Shown here: positions 1 to 8,122 of the stretch, in pieces
Layout of the letters: each line of letters begins with the position of its first letter
Numbering within the stretch: the stretch's first letter is position 1
NCBI RefSeq assembly: GCF_007922615.2
Contig: NZ_CP042301.2
Location: 2,666,001-2,730,000 of the forward strand
Source of the DNA: Nitratireductor mangrovi
GTDB lineage: Bacteria > Pseudomonadota > Alphaproteobacteria > Rhizobiales > Rhizobiaceae
Reading direction: 5' to 3'
DNA length: 64,000 nt
Notes under the pieces: model-generated
Database searches by the model: none
What the model saw: the letters and a program-made list of their open reading frames with translations, nothing else
What the model was told of the DNA's origin: nothing
Position numbers and translations under genes: made by a program

Positions 1-181
1 AGCGCGCCAGGATTTCTCCAGGTGCGACACCATCCCAGCCAGCCACCCCGTGGGCCCCGGCAGACGTCCTGTTGCGCGGTGAACCGGCATCCACGACGAG
101 AACCGACCGGCTCGCGCGCCCGAGTTGGAGCGCGGCAGTCAACCCGGCGAAGCTTCCGCCGATGACAATGACGTCGAACAT
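1..181 (-). CDS. NAD(P)/FAD-dependent oxidoreductase, N-terminal part (cut by window edge)
   Basis: The 60 visible residues begin MFDVIVIGGSFAG and continue with LTAALQLGRA and SVLVVDAGSPRNR. This is a dinucleotide-binding Rossmann start: a glycine-rich GGSFAG loop and an acidic residue closing the second strand, as in thioredoxin-reductase-like flavoproteins. The ATG at 179-181 has an AAGGA ribosome site 8 bases upstream that overlaps the stop of the aztD gene, only 11 bases away, so the two are very probably co-transcribed and coupled. Linkage to zinc uptake is seen; a role in it is only inferred. The substrate domain lies outside the window, so the exact subfamily is open. Confidence 0.8.
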   Translation of the reverse strand, partial: MFDVIVIGGSFAGLTAALQLGRASRSVLVVDAGSPRNRTSAGAHGVAGWDGVAPGEILAR

Positions 182-192
182 AGCGTTGTCCT

Positions 193-1959
193 TCAGTGCG
201 CCAGCATCTCGGCGACGATGTCCCCGGCACTCAGCGATGCCGGATAGTAGGTTGGCCAGTTGCTCAGTTCCTTCAGCAGTTCGGCGCGGTCGTCGCCCCA
301 ATAGAGGTGATAGTGGTCGGCCTTCTCCGGCGCGATCTTGTGGTCGCTGAACTGGATGAACTGCGGCGCATCGCTGTCGCCCCCGGTCTTCCTGAAGATG
401 AACCGGACGCCGCGATTGCCCTTCTCGTAGGTCAGGATCTCATAGCCATCATATGCGTAGCGGCCCGCCGAAGCCTTGCCCGCCCGGTAGAAGGTGACCG
501 TGCCGTCTTCGATCGTGATGCGCTCGACATCGGTCCGGTACCCGGCCTCGTAGTAGGCTTTGTAGTGTTCGGCGCTCGTTTCGCCGTTCTCCGCCTTGTG
601 CATCCAGACAGGGTCCAGCGTGCCGTCCTGAAGATAGGGGTAGACCGACTGCCAGTCGCCGGCATAGTCCGACAACGGGCGGTCGCTGATCTGGCTGTCC
701 TCGAAATAGCCCTTGTAGATTTGGCCGTCGCCGTGGTGATGAGCGTGGGTTTCCTTGCCCTCATGCGTCTGGCCGGAACCACCGACGGCCACGATGGTGA
801 AGGGACGGCCCTCGACGGCGATCTCGACGGCCTTCGTGAAGGAGGCGGCATCGACCAGATGGAGCTTCGATTGCAGCGGGTCCGTGACAACGATGTTGTC
901 GCCTGCAACAGCCACGCGCGGGCGCGAATCGGACCAAGGCCCATCCATCGAGTAGGGGTCGGTCAGCTTGAGCGAGGCGAGCATTTCACCACGGACCACG
1001 TCGAGCTGGTGCAACTGTCCATCCTCGGTGAAGACATAGGCGAACCTCGCCCGGACCGGATCGACGGCGAAGTGGACGCGGCGCGTGGCCAGTTCGACCA
1101 GACGGAAGGCATCGGCTTCGGCGGTCGGGTCGATCAGCACGACCTTGTCCGGTCCATAGTTGCCGAGGAAGTACTGCAGGCCACGACCACCCAGAAGCGT
1201 CGTCGCCTTTCCATCCGGAAGGCCATCTGCATAGGGCAGGTGCCGTATCTCAGGCGCAACCTTGCCATAAGTGACGACGAGAAGTCCTGTCGAGCAGGCG
1301 AAGGCAAGGATGTTGCCCGACGCCGCTTCACCGTGCAGGTCGGGACACTCGGCGACCGTACCTAACTCCGCGCCCACGCGATCCAGCACGCCGATACCAA
1401 CAGGCAGGTTGGAGGGCTCTTGTAAGTCAGGAACGGACACCAGATCGTGACCGCCAAAGGCGACCGCGACCCCGTGATGTGGAGCGCCGGAACTCACCTC
1501 GCGGCTTGTCGCCTTGCCATTCAGTGCGTCCCGTTCGCCGAAAATGCGGGCGGCACCTTCCTTGTCGAAGAAGACGGCGAACTGGCCGTGGTGTTCGACG
1601 AAGTGGACCGGATATCCGCCGGCAATCTCAGCACCGGTTAGTCGCGGCGCTTCGACGTCCAGATCACGATGATCGCCATGGTCGTCGAATGCAATGCCGG
1701 TCGATATCGTTGAAACAACGTTGCCATCCCGTTGTACGGCGAAGACGGCGGCACCGCTACTGCTGCGGTAGAGTGCCGCTGGCGCCTTCACCTGGAAAGT
1801 GTCGATCACTTCGCGTTTGACGGCGTCCACCGCCGTTACCTTCGGCTCGGAATGATCCGACACGAACAGGCGCCATGCCGTCATTTCGTCGGCTTGCGCG
1901 GTCGCCACGCTCACACCTGCGAATAACCCGGAGGCGATCATGCCAAAGATTTTTTTCAT
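193..1959 (-). CDS. aztD: Periplasmic zinc metallochaperone AztD fused to a ZinT domain
   Basis: This protein should bind periplasmic zinc and pass it to the AztC binding protein. Of 588 residues, 1-23 are a signal peptide (MKKIFGMIASGLF...ATAQA). Residues of about 25-390 look like the beta-propeller of AztD, with histidines in GDHRD, HFVEHHG and GAPHHG. A His-rich linker (HEGKETHAHHHGDG, about 395-410) leads into a complete ZinT/YodA domain ending in FSDHKIAPEKADHYHLYWG and NWPTYYP, the histidine signature of ZinT. AztD is normally the propeller alone and ZinT a separate protein, so the fusion is notable. An upstream ATG at 1974 gives five extra residues, but 1959 is preferred: MKK starts a standard signal peptide and GAGAAGAG lies just ahead. 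The gene follows aztABC, behind its own terminator and a palindromic operator. Confidence 0.85.
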   Translation of the reverse strand: MKKIFGMIASGLFAGVSVATAQADEMTAWRLFVSDHSEPKVTAVDAVKREVIDTFQVKAPAALYRSSSGAAVFAVQRDGNVVSTISTGIAFDDHGDHRDLDVEAPRLTGAEIAGGYPVHFVEHHGQFAVFFDKEGAARIFGERDALNGKATSREVSSGAPHHGVAVAFGGHDLVSVPDLQEPSNLPVGIGVLDRVGAELGTVAECPDLHGEAASGNILAFACSTGLLVVTYGKVAPEIRHLPYADGLPDGKATTLLGGRGLQYFLGNYGPDKVVLIDPTAEADAFRLVELATRRVHFAVDPVRARFAYVFTEDGQLHQLDVVRGEMLASLKLTDPYSMDGPWSDSRPRVAVAGDNIVVTDPLQSKLHLVDAASFTKAVEIAVEGRPFTIVAVGGSGQTHEGKETHAHHHGDGQIYKGYFEDSQISDRPLSDYAGDWQSVYPYLQDGTLDPVWMHKAENGETSAEHYKAYYEAGYRTDVERITIEDGTVTFYRAGKASAGRYAYDGYEILTYEKGNRGVRFIFRKTGGDSDAPQFIQFSDHKIAPEKADHYHLYWGDDRAELLKELSNWPTYYPASLSAGDIVAEMLAH

Positions 1960-1974
1960 CTCTTCTCGTCTCAT

Positions 1975-1986
1975 ATGTTATAACAT
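1975..1986. promoter_or_regulatory. Palindromic candidate Zur operator upstream of aztD
   Basis: ATGTTATAACAT is a perfect 12-bp palindrome placed 15 bases before the preferred aztD start. It shares the ATGTTAT half-site with the zur-aztA intergenic region. Its arms are closer together than in the 6-3-6 box at 4850, so the assignment to Zur is inference from position and half-site; it could also contain the -10 element. Confidence 0.55.
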
Positions 1987-2000
1987 TACTGCTTCAGGCC

Positions 2001-2025
2001 GAAAGAAAGGCGGATCACCCCGCCT
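2001..2025 (-). terminator. Candidate intrinsic terminator after aztC
   Basis: On the minus strand, AGGCGG, a loop GGTGAT and CCGCCT are followed by TTTCTTTC. The six-pair GC stem with a T-rich tail lies between aztC and aztD and suggests that aztD is transcribed mainly from its own promoter. Confidence 0.55.
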
Positions 2026-2046
2026 CTCCGTTCGTCATGAAGGCCG

Positions 2047-3087
2047 TCAGCTGCCCAGGATAGCGCCTTTGATCGTGGTGACGTTGTGCCGCATCATGTC
2101 GATATAGGTCGCGGCAGGACCATCTTCCCCTGACAGAGCATCGGAATAGAGCGTGCCACCGATCCTGATACCGGTCTCGGACGCAATCTGCTCGATCAGG
2201 CGCGGGTTGGTGATGTTTTCGACAAAGATCGCCGACGCCTCGTCTTCCCTGACCTGCCGGATCAGCGCTGCGACATCTGCTGCCGAGGCTTCGGACTCGG
2301 TGGAGACACCCTCGGGTGCCAGAAACTTCAGCCCGTATTCGTGCTCGAAGTATCCGAAGGCATCATGCGAGGTGATGATCGTGCGCTTGTCCTCCGGGAT
2401 CGCTGCCACCACGGCCTCGATCTCTTTCTCGAGCGCCTCGAGCTTTGCACCATAGGCTTCGGCGTTGGCCCTGTAGGTGTCGCAGCCGGCCGCATCGGCT
2501 GCGCAGAACGCGTCGGCGATGTTCTTCACGTAGACCTCGGCGTTGTGGACGGAATGCCAAGCATGGGGATCAAATTCGCCATGATGGTGACCATGATCTC
2601 CTTCGTGGGCATGTTCCTCCTCTTTCTCGTGGGCGTGTTCGCCGCTCTTGTCGTGAGCGTGTTCTTCCCCCTCTTCGTGCTTGTGCTTCTCCGCCTCATG
2701 GTCGTGCCTGGCCTCTTCCCCGTCGTGGTGGTCTTCTTCCGTACTCTTGAGGACCTCGCCGCCCTTGGTCAGTTCGACCACGGGCGCCTTGGTGCCGCTC
2801 GCCTCGACAAGGCGCTGAAGAAATCCTTCGAATTGCAGCCCGTTCACGAGAACAACATCGGCAGCCCCGACGGCCGCCGCATCGGCTGGCCTGGGTTCGT
2901 AGACGTGAGCATCGCCGTCCGGCCCCACCAGTGTGGTGATATCGACCTTGTCGCCACCGACATTGCGGGCAAAGTCGGCGATGATCGAGAAACTGGCCAC
3001 GACGTTGAGGTTTTCCGCCGAAGCCATCGCCGTATGGCCCAGCGTCATGATGCTTGCGGCCGCGGCAAGCTTTGCCAGTTTGGACAT
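2047..3087 (-). CDS. aztC: Zinc ABC transporter substrate-binding protein AztC (ZnuA-like)
   Basis: This is a cluster A-I (ZnuA/AztC) periplasmic zinc-binding lipocalin-free receptor of 346 residues. Residues 1-23 form a signal peptide. A zinc-ligand histidine is seen in DAHVYEP (H61), others in DPHAWHSV and TSHDAFGYF, with a late acidic ligand in TLYSDALS. A long His/Glu/Asp-rich loop (about 119-170) lies before the second ligand, typical of zinc rather than manganese receptors. The start is set at 3087 by GAGGAG nine bases upstream and by the signal peptide; the longer open frame upstream overlaps aztB and is rejected. It follows aztB by 17 bases in one operon. Confidence 0.93.
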   Translation of the reverse strand: MSKLAKLAAAASIMTLGHTAMASAENLNVVASFSIIADFARNVGGDKVDITTLVGPDGDAHVYEPRPADAAAVGAADVVLVNGLQFEGFLQRLVEASGTKAPVVELTKGGEVLKSTEEDHHDGEEARHDHEAEKHKHEEGEEHAHDKSGEHAHEKEEEHAHEGDHGHHHGEFDPHAWHSVHNAEVYVKNIADAFCAADAAGCDTYRANAEAYGAKLEALEKEIEAVVAAIPEDKRTIITSHDAFGYFEHEYGLKFLAPEGVSTESEASAADVAALIRQVREDEASAIFVENITNPRLIEQIASETGIRIGGTLYSDALSGEDGPAATYIDMMRHNVTTIKGAILGS

Positions 3088-3104
3088 TGCGATAAACTCC
3101 TCTG

Positions 3105-3980
3105 TCAGGCTGTACGATGAGAGTGATGCTGGATCCGCGTCGCGAGGACGCCGCGCGTGCCGGCAACGATGGAGACGACATAGATCATGCCCGCCGACAG
3201 GATGATGGCAGGACCCGAGGGCAGAGATGCATGGTAGGAAAGAAGAAGTCCGGAGACGCAGGACGCAATGCCGATTGCGACCGCAAGCACGCACATCCAT
3301 TCCAACCGAACGGTCCAGAACCGGGCGGCAGTCGCGGGCAGCATCATCAGACCGACGGCCAACAGCGTTCCAAGCGCCTGGAAACCACCTACCAGGTTGA
3401 GCACGACCAGTCCGAGGAAGACGAAGTGGACGGGCGGCCCCAATCGCGACACGGAACGCAGGAACAGCGGATCGAGGCATTCGGCGACAAGGCCGCGCCA
3501 AAAGACAGCCAGTGATGCCAGGGTGAGTACCGTTATCCCGCCGATCAGCGTCAGCGCCTCGTTGTTGAGGGCGAGGACGGTGCCGAAGAGGACATGCATG
3601 AGATCGACGTTCGATCCGCGCATGGACACGATCAGCACGCCCAGCGCGAGTGAGATCAGGTAGAAGGCCGCCATCGAGGCATCTTCCTTCTGGACGGTCA
3701 GACGCGACACAGAGCCGGCCGCAATCGCCACGACCACGCCGGCGACCAGGCCGCCAAGCGTCATCGGAACGATCTCGAGCCCAAACAGCAGAAAGCCGGC
3801 TGCCGCGCCGGGCAGGATGGCGTGAGCCATCGCGTCACCCGTCAGGCTCATGCGGCGCAGCATCAGAAAAACGCCGACCGGGCAAGCGCTGATCGAAAGA
3901 AGCACCGCCCCCAGCAGAGCCCGTTGCATGAACGCGAACTCGATGAACGGCCCGAGCAGCAAGTCGTACAATCCACTCAT
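3105..3980 (-). CDS. aztB: Zinc ABC transporter permease AztB (ZnuB family)
   Basis: A 291-residue ABC-3 family inner-membrane permease. Multiple hydrophobic segments are visible (for example ALLGAVLLSISACPVGVFL and MLPATAARFW), together with the family motif MSLTGDAMAHAILPG, which begins the region after the first helices. It forms the channel for zinc delivered by AztC and energised by AztA. Its ATG overlaps the aztA stop in an ATGA arrangement, so the two are translationally coupled. Confidence 0.93.
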   Translation of the reverse strand: MSGLYDLLLGPFIEFAFMQRALLGAVLLSISACPVGVFLMLRRMSLTGDAMAHAILPGAAAGFLLFGLEIVPMTLGGLVAGVVVAIAAGSVSRLTVQKEDASMAAFYLISLALGVLIVSMRGSNVDLMHVLFGTVLALNNEALTLIGGITVLTLASLAVFWRGLVAECLDPLFLRSVSRLGPPVHFVFLGLVVLNLVGGFQALGTLLAVGLMMLPATAARFWTVRLEWMCVLAVAIGIASCVSGLLLSYHASLPSGPAIILSAGMIYVVSIVAGTRGVLATRIQHHSHRTA

Positions 3981-4777
3981 CAGGCTGTCCCTCGCTGATG
4001 ATCGCCATGCGAATGAGCGTGATCATGATGATCATGGCCGCTCACATCGCCGGGCGCACACCACGGAGCATCCTCGTCCCAGGCCTCGTGGAACTGACGG
4101 GCGCGCAGCAGGTTCTCCGGCGACAGCGTCCTGCGGGCTTCGCCCCATGCAATCGGGCTGCGGGCAAGCAGCAGCGCCTCCGGGAAATGGTGTCGGACCA
4201 CATCAAGGTCGTGAACGACCACCATCACGGTCCGCTCCTCGCCGTGCCAGCGCTTGATGAGCGCGACAAGGTCGGCGACCGTTTTCATGTCGATGGCGTT
4301 GAAGGGTTCGTCCAGCAAGATCAGATCCGCATCCTGGACAAGCACGCGCGCGAAGAGCGCGCGTTGGAGTTGGCCTCCTGAAAGCGTGTCGATGGGCCGG
4401 CTCTCGAAACCTTCCAGGCCGACGGCCGAAAGCGCCTTGGCCACCGCCTCCCGATCCTCAGGCCCGTAGCGCCCCAGCAGCCCACGGCGTGGCCACAGGC
4501 CGAGCGAAACGAGATCAACGACGCGCGCGGGAAAAGTGCGGTCGAGCTCCGACTGCTGAGGCAGATAAGCGAGGCTCAGGCCGGGCGTGACCTTGCAGCT
4601 GCCTGCCATAGGCTTGAGTACACCGACGATGCCCTTCATGAGGGTCGACTTGCCCGATCCGTTCGCCCCGACGACAGCGGTGAGAGACCCCTTGCGGACA
4701 ACGCCATTCAAGTGGTGAACAGCCGGATGGCTGTTGTAGCCGAGCGTCAGGTCTTTGAAGGTCACGCAGGCCGACAT
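3980..4777 (-). CDS. aztA: Zinc ABC transporter ATP-binding protein AztA
   Basis: A 265-residue ATPase that powers AztB. Seen motifs: Walker A GANGSGKST, Q-loop LPQQSELD, signature LSGGQLQRA, Walker B LILLDEPFNAID and switch VVHDLD. The C-terminus carries an unusual His-rich tail (GHDHHDHAHSHGDH), which may sense or buffer cytoplasmic zinc. A GTG at 4807 would add ten residues, but it lies almost at the predicted transcription start, so the ATG at 4777 with GGAG seven bases upstream is preferred. First gene of the aztABC operon, divergent from zur. Confidence 0.92.
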   Translation of the reverse strand: MSACVTFKDLTLGYNSHPAVHHLNGVVRKGSLTAVVGANGSGKSTLMKGIVGVLKPMAGSCKVTPGLSLAYLPQQSELDRTFPARVVDLVSLGLWPRRGLLGRYGPEDREAVAKALSAVGLEGFESRPIDTLSGGQLQRALFARVLVQDADLILLDEPFNAIDMKTVADLVALIKRWHGEERTVMVVVHDLDVVRHHFPEALLLARSPIAWGEARRTLSPENLLRARQFHEAWDEDAPWCAPGDVSGHDHHDHAHSHGDHQRGTA

Positions 4778-4817
4778 TGCAAACTCCGAGAGCGCGCCGG
4801 TGGACACGCTTGACGAG

Positions 4818-4846
4818 TGAATATGTTATGTTATTACGCTCGTCAA
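4818..4846 (-). promoter_or_regulatory. Predicted aztA promoter
   Basis: On the minus strand, TTGACG (4841-4846) and TATTCA (4818-4823) are separated by exactly 17 bases. The spacer contains the Zur-like half-sites described at 4824-4838, so repressor binding would block RNA polymerase. Confidence 0.55.
4824..4838. promoter_or_regulatory. Second, weaker candidate Zur box between zur and aztA
   Basis: TGTTATGTTATTACG matches the pattern TGTTAT-N3-ATAACA at all six left-arm positions and four of six right-arm positions. It overlaps the predicted aztA promoter spacer. It also overlaps a possible zur promoter, TTGACG at 4810-4815 with TATTAC at 4832-4837 (16-base spacing). Confidence 0.5.
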
Positions 4847-4849
4847 GAA

Positions 4850-4864
4850 CGTTATACCGTAACG
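4850..4864. promoter_or_regulatory. Candidate Zur box between zur and aztA
   Basis: CGTTATACCGTAACG is an inverted repeat (CGTTAT-ACC-GTAACG) 13 bases before the zur ATG and just upstream of the aztA -35 element. The architecture resembles published Fur/Zur-family boxes; assignment to this Zur is inferred from position. Confidence 0.6.
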
Positions 4865-4877
4865 AATCGAGCGTTTG

Positions 4878-5306
4878 ATGAACGCAGTTGAAGACGAGGC
4901 TGCTGCCGGGCCTGGCCGCGGCAGGCACGGACGCAACCAGCGGCTGGTATTGGACGCCTTGAGACAAACGGACAAACCGGTGGGCGCCTACGACCTCCTG
5001 CGGCAACTTCGCGGCGAGGGCTTCTGCTCGCCTGTACAGGTCTATCGAGCACTCGACCAGCTGATTGCCGAAGGCATCGTCCACAAGATCGAGAGCGTCA
5101 GCGCATATGCGCTTTGTACCCACACTGACTGCCGAAGGCGGGGTCATGCGGTCTTTGCCGTCTGCGCCCGATGCGGCCAGGCGACCGAGACTCACGATTC
5201 GTCCCTTGCCCGGCTGCTGGCGGAGATAGCGCGCAAGCAGGGTTTCCGGATCGAGGGGGCAACGGTGGAACTGTCGGGGCTGTGTGAAACCTGCTCAGAT
5301 GCCTAA
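4878..5306 (+). CDS. zur: Zinc uptake regulator Zur (Fur family)
   Basis: A 142-residue Fur-family repressor. The N-terminal winged helix is visible as RLVLDALRQTDKPVGAYDLL and SPVQVYRALDQLIAEG. The dimerisation part has two CxxC pairs (VCARC and LCETC) for structural zinc and HAVFAVC plus ETHD as regulatory ligand candidates. CxxC pairs plus the divergent aztABC operon favour Zur over Fur or Mur. The ATG at 4878 is chosen; a TTG just before it is also open. It should repress aztABC(D) and perhaps itself when zinc is plentiful. Confidence 0.92.
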   Translation: MNAVEDEAAAGPGRGRHGRNQRLVLDALRQTDKPVGAYDLLRQLRGEGFCSPVQVYRALDQLIAEGIVHKIESVSAYALCTHTDCRRRGHAVFAVCARCGQATETHDSSLARLLAEIARKQGFRIEGATVELSGLCETCSDA

Positions 5307-5469
5307 GGCTCCGGTCCTTATTCTCACCGGGTGTGGCAGTTTGGATATCGACGCGACAGCGCCTGGAGTGCCGGTTGTTTCGGCCACTTCAGCGGCTTTG
5401 CGCCCGCTTTTCGGCCATAGAGACCTACGTCGCGTCGCCATGTCCGCGGCAGTCATTCACCGGCCTGTC

Positions 5470-7116
5470 CTATTCCGCAGCCTGTCCGATGCCACCGCCG
5501 ACGGACAGGCTTTCGAACAGCCGCGCCACCGCCTCCGCACCCGGGTCGTTGACATCGCGCAACCGTTCCTCGGAAATGTAGCTGGCGCGTCCGGCCTTGG
5601 CGCGCCGAATCGTGCCCGTGAAGTCTGCGCCCCCGCGCGCGGCCCTGGCCGCAGCGTCGATCCCCCGCGGCAGCGCTTCGAGGGCGGGAACCAGCGCATC
5701 AATCATCGTGCGGTCGCCCGGTTCTGCACCTCCCACCTGACGAATGCGGTTCAGTCCGGCAGACAGTGATGCGATCCAGTCCTTGCCGCTGGCCGAAGCA
5801 TCTCCGGCGGCGGTGAAGAAGATTGCCAGCAGAACACCGGACGAGCCACCCATGGTCTGGCTGAGTTCCATCCCCACCGCACGGTAGAGCTGCGTCAGAT
5901 CGGCCAAAGGAAGGCGATCGAGTGCGTTCATCAGGGCACGTGCAGCGGTTGCCAGGGTGGTTCCGGTGTCGCCGTCACCTGCCTTCGAATCCAGCGCGTT
6001 CAGTGCGGCTTCGGCGCGGATCATGATTTCGCAGCATCTGCGGATCAGATCGCGCCTTGCCGGGAATGCCGATGGCATCGGCTGAATCGGCGTCAAACCG
6101 TCGGGCAGCGGATGTTTCTCGACCTTGCCAAATGCTTCGAGCGGCGGCCAGGCTGCTGGAGCGACGGGCGCCAGCAAGGCACTTTCGAGTTCCTTGGTTG
6201 CTGGCACCAGCGACAGGGAAAAACCGTGCATGTCGAGTGAGGTCATCATCGCTGCCGGGCCGACGATCCACTTGATCTGCTCCCCGATCGCCGAACGCGC
6301 CAGTTGCTCGGCAAGAATCGACATTTCCAGATGAGTGGTGCTCCCCAGATTGTTCAGCAACGCAACATGCGGCCCTGGTTTGAGCGACCGTTCAAGGCGC
6401 CCCACCACGGTCGCCATGGCATGCTTGGCATCCTTGTAGATCACCTGCTCGGCACCGGCTTCCCCATGGATGCCAAGGCCGAGTTCGGCGTGGCCCGGCC
6501 GGATGCGGTCATCCTTCGGCGAGCCGGGAATGGTGCAGGTATCGAGCGACATGCCTATCGATATGACGCTGTCGATAACCTTTTGGGCAGCAGACGTGAC
6601 CGAGTCGAGGTCCTGACCGGCGTCGGCCAGCGCCCCAGCCACCTTGTGTACGAACAGCGTTCCGGCTACCCCACGCGCTTGCGGCAGGTCCGGCAGAGCG
6701 ATGTCGTCGTCCACTATGACCATGTTCACGTTGAGGCCGAAGGCGCGCGCGCGCTCGGCCGCAAGGCCGAAATTGAGCCTGTCGCCCGTGTAGTTTTTCA
6801 CGATGAGCAGGCAGCCGGCCTTGCCCGTGACGGTAAGGATTGCGGCCAGAACCGCATCGACGGAAGGCGAGGCGAAGATATCGCCGCAGACAGCGGCCGT
6901 GAGCATTCCCTGGCCTACGAAACCGGCATGAGCTGGCTCGTGGCCCGATCCGCCGCCCGACACGATCGCGACCTTGGACCTGTCCCAGTCGGTGCGAAAG
7001 ACGACCTTGATATGCGGGTAGCCGTCGAGTCGGGCGAGCCGTCCTCCGGAACCACGCAGCACCCCGTCAACCGCGTCGACAACGAGGGTGTCTTTCGTAT
7101 TGTAAAACTGTGCCAT
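5470..7116 (-). CDS. ATP-dependent dihydroxyacetone kinase, DhaK-DhaL fusion
   Basis: A 548-residue cytoplasmic kinase that phosphorylates dihydroxyacetone or a related short ketose. The DhaK part (about 1-330) shows SGGGSGHEPAHAGFVG and GIHGEAG, the histidine that covalently holds the ketone substrate. The DhaL part (about 350-548) shows the ADP-magnesium loop GDGDTGTT and TMGGSSGVL. The fused form is the ATP-using type rather than the PTS-driven split type. The start at 7116 has GAGGAG upstream; an upstream in-frame start is rejected. Last gene of an ABC transporter operon, so it probably phosphorylates the imported compound. Related kinases act on erythrulose, so substrate identity is open. 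Confidence 0.9.
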   Translation of the reverse strand: MAQFYNTKDTLVVDAVDGVLRGSGGRLARLDGYPHIKVVFRTDWDRSKVAIVSGGGSGHEPAHAGFVGQGMLTAAVCGDIFASPSVDAVLAAILTVTGKAGCLLIVKNYTGDRLNFGLAAERARAFGLNVNMVIVDDDIALPDLPQARGVAGTLFVHKVAGALADAGQDLDSVTSAAQKVIDSVISIGMSLDTCTIPGSPKDDRIRPGHAELGLGIHGEAGAEQVIYKDAKHAMATVVGRLERSLKPGPHVALLNNLGSTTHLEMSILAEQLARSAIGEQIKWIVGPAAMMTSLDMHGFSLSLVPATKELESALLAPVAPAAWPPLEAFGKVEKHPLPDGLTPIQPMPSAFPARRDLIRRCCEIMIRAEAALNALDSKAGDGDTGTTLATAARALMNALDRLPLADLTQLYRAVGMELSQTMGGSSGVLLAIFFTAAGDASASGKDWIASLSAGLNRIRQVGGAEPGDRTMIDALVPALEALPRGIDAAARAARGGADFTGTIRRAKAGRASYISEERLRDVNDPGAEAVARLFESLSVGGGIGQAAE

Positions 7117-7126
7117 GCACTTCTCC

Positions 7127-8122
7127 TCAAATGACACGGGCGCCACGGTCGTCGAAATAGAGCGGCCTCTCGGGCCGCAGCGAAATCGTGTCGCCGGGCC
7201 GCAACGTGGTGTGCGCGTCGACGAGCGTGACCAGCGCGTGGTTCTCTATGAGCAAGTGTAGCCGGGTCTGATCCCCGAGATGCTCGACCCGGGTGACACT
7301 TGCCGGCTTGCCGTCACCCTCGCGGATGTGTTCGGGCCGCAAGGCAATGGTCGCTGCCCTATCGGGTGCGCCGCCGAAGACCCCCGCTGGCAAGGTATTG
7401 ATACGTGGCTGGCCGAGCCTCGTTGCCACGTAGAGGCTGGCCGGATTTTCGTAGATTTCGCGCGGTGTTCCGAACTGGACAAGCTGACCCCGGTCAAGCA
7501 CGCCGACATGAGTGGCCATGGTCATTGCCTCGACCTGATCGTGCGTAACGTAGACAAGGGTCGAACCCAGATCGGACTGGATGCGTTTCAATTCAATCCG
7601 CAGATCGGCGCGCAGCTTGGCGTCAAGCGAACTCAGCGGCTCATCCATCAGGAAGACCTGAGGTCTGCGGACCAGCGCCCGGCCGATGGACACCCGCTGC
7701 ATTTCGCCGCCGGAAAGCGCCGTTGCCTTGTTGTCGAGCTTGTGCGCGATCTGCAACACGTCGGCCACCTCGGCCACGCGGCGTTCAATCTGCGTCTGCG
7801 GCGTGTTGAGGATCGGCGAGCGAAGCGGAAATTCGAGGTTCTGGCGAACTGTCAGGTGGGGATAGAGCGAGTATTGCTGGAACACCATCGCGATGTTGCG
7901 CTGGGCGGGCGTGTCGGCAATTACGCTCCGGCCGCCGATCCGGATATCTCCCGCATCCGGCGTCTCCAGTCCGGAAATGAGCCTGAGCGTGGTCGTCTTG
8001 CCAACGCCGGTGGGGCCAAGCAGCACGACGAATGCCCCGTCGGGCACTGTCATCGTCACGTTGCTGACGGCATCGATGTCTCCAAACGACTTGGAGACGC
8101 CCTCGAGCACAACTTCAGCCAT
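7127..8122 (-). CDS. Sugar/polyol ABC transporter ATP-binding protein (MalK/UgpC type), copy 2
   Basis: A 331-residue ATPase with Walker A GPTGVGKTTT, Q-loop FQQYSLYPH, signature LSGGEMQRV, Walker B VFLMDEPLSSLD, switch YVTHDQ and a C-terminal TOBE-like region (ALRPEHI). The signature motif is intact, in contrast to its partner upstream. AAGGGAG seven bases before the ATG fixes the start at 8122; the gene overlaps the upstream ATPase by eight bases. Two unlike ATPases in one operon probably form a heterodimer, as described for the rhizobial GlpST glycerol importer. Confidence 0.88.
   Translation of the reverse strand: MAEVVLEGVSKSFGDIDAVSNVTMTVPDGAFVVLLGPTGVGKTTTLRLISGLETPDAGDIRIGGRSVIADTPAQRNIAMVFQQYSLYPHLTVRQNLEFPLRSPILNTPQTQIERRVAEVADVLQIAHKLDNKATALSGGEMQRVSIGRALVRRPQVFLMDEPLSSLDAKLRADLRIELKRIQSDLGSTLVYVTHDQVEAMTMATHVGVLDRGQLVQFGTPREIYENPASLYVATRLGQPRINTLPAGVFGGAPDRAATIALRPEHIREGDGKPASVTRVEHLGDQTRLHLLIENHALVTLVDAHTTLRPGDTISLRPERPLYFDDRGARVI

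Noticed and set aside
196..1365. Long plus-strand open frame opposite aztD
   Set aside because: No family resemblance; it is the antisense shadow of a well-supported AztD-ZinT coding frame in GC-rich DNA.
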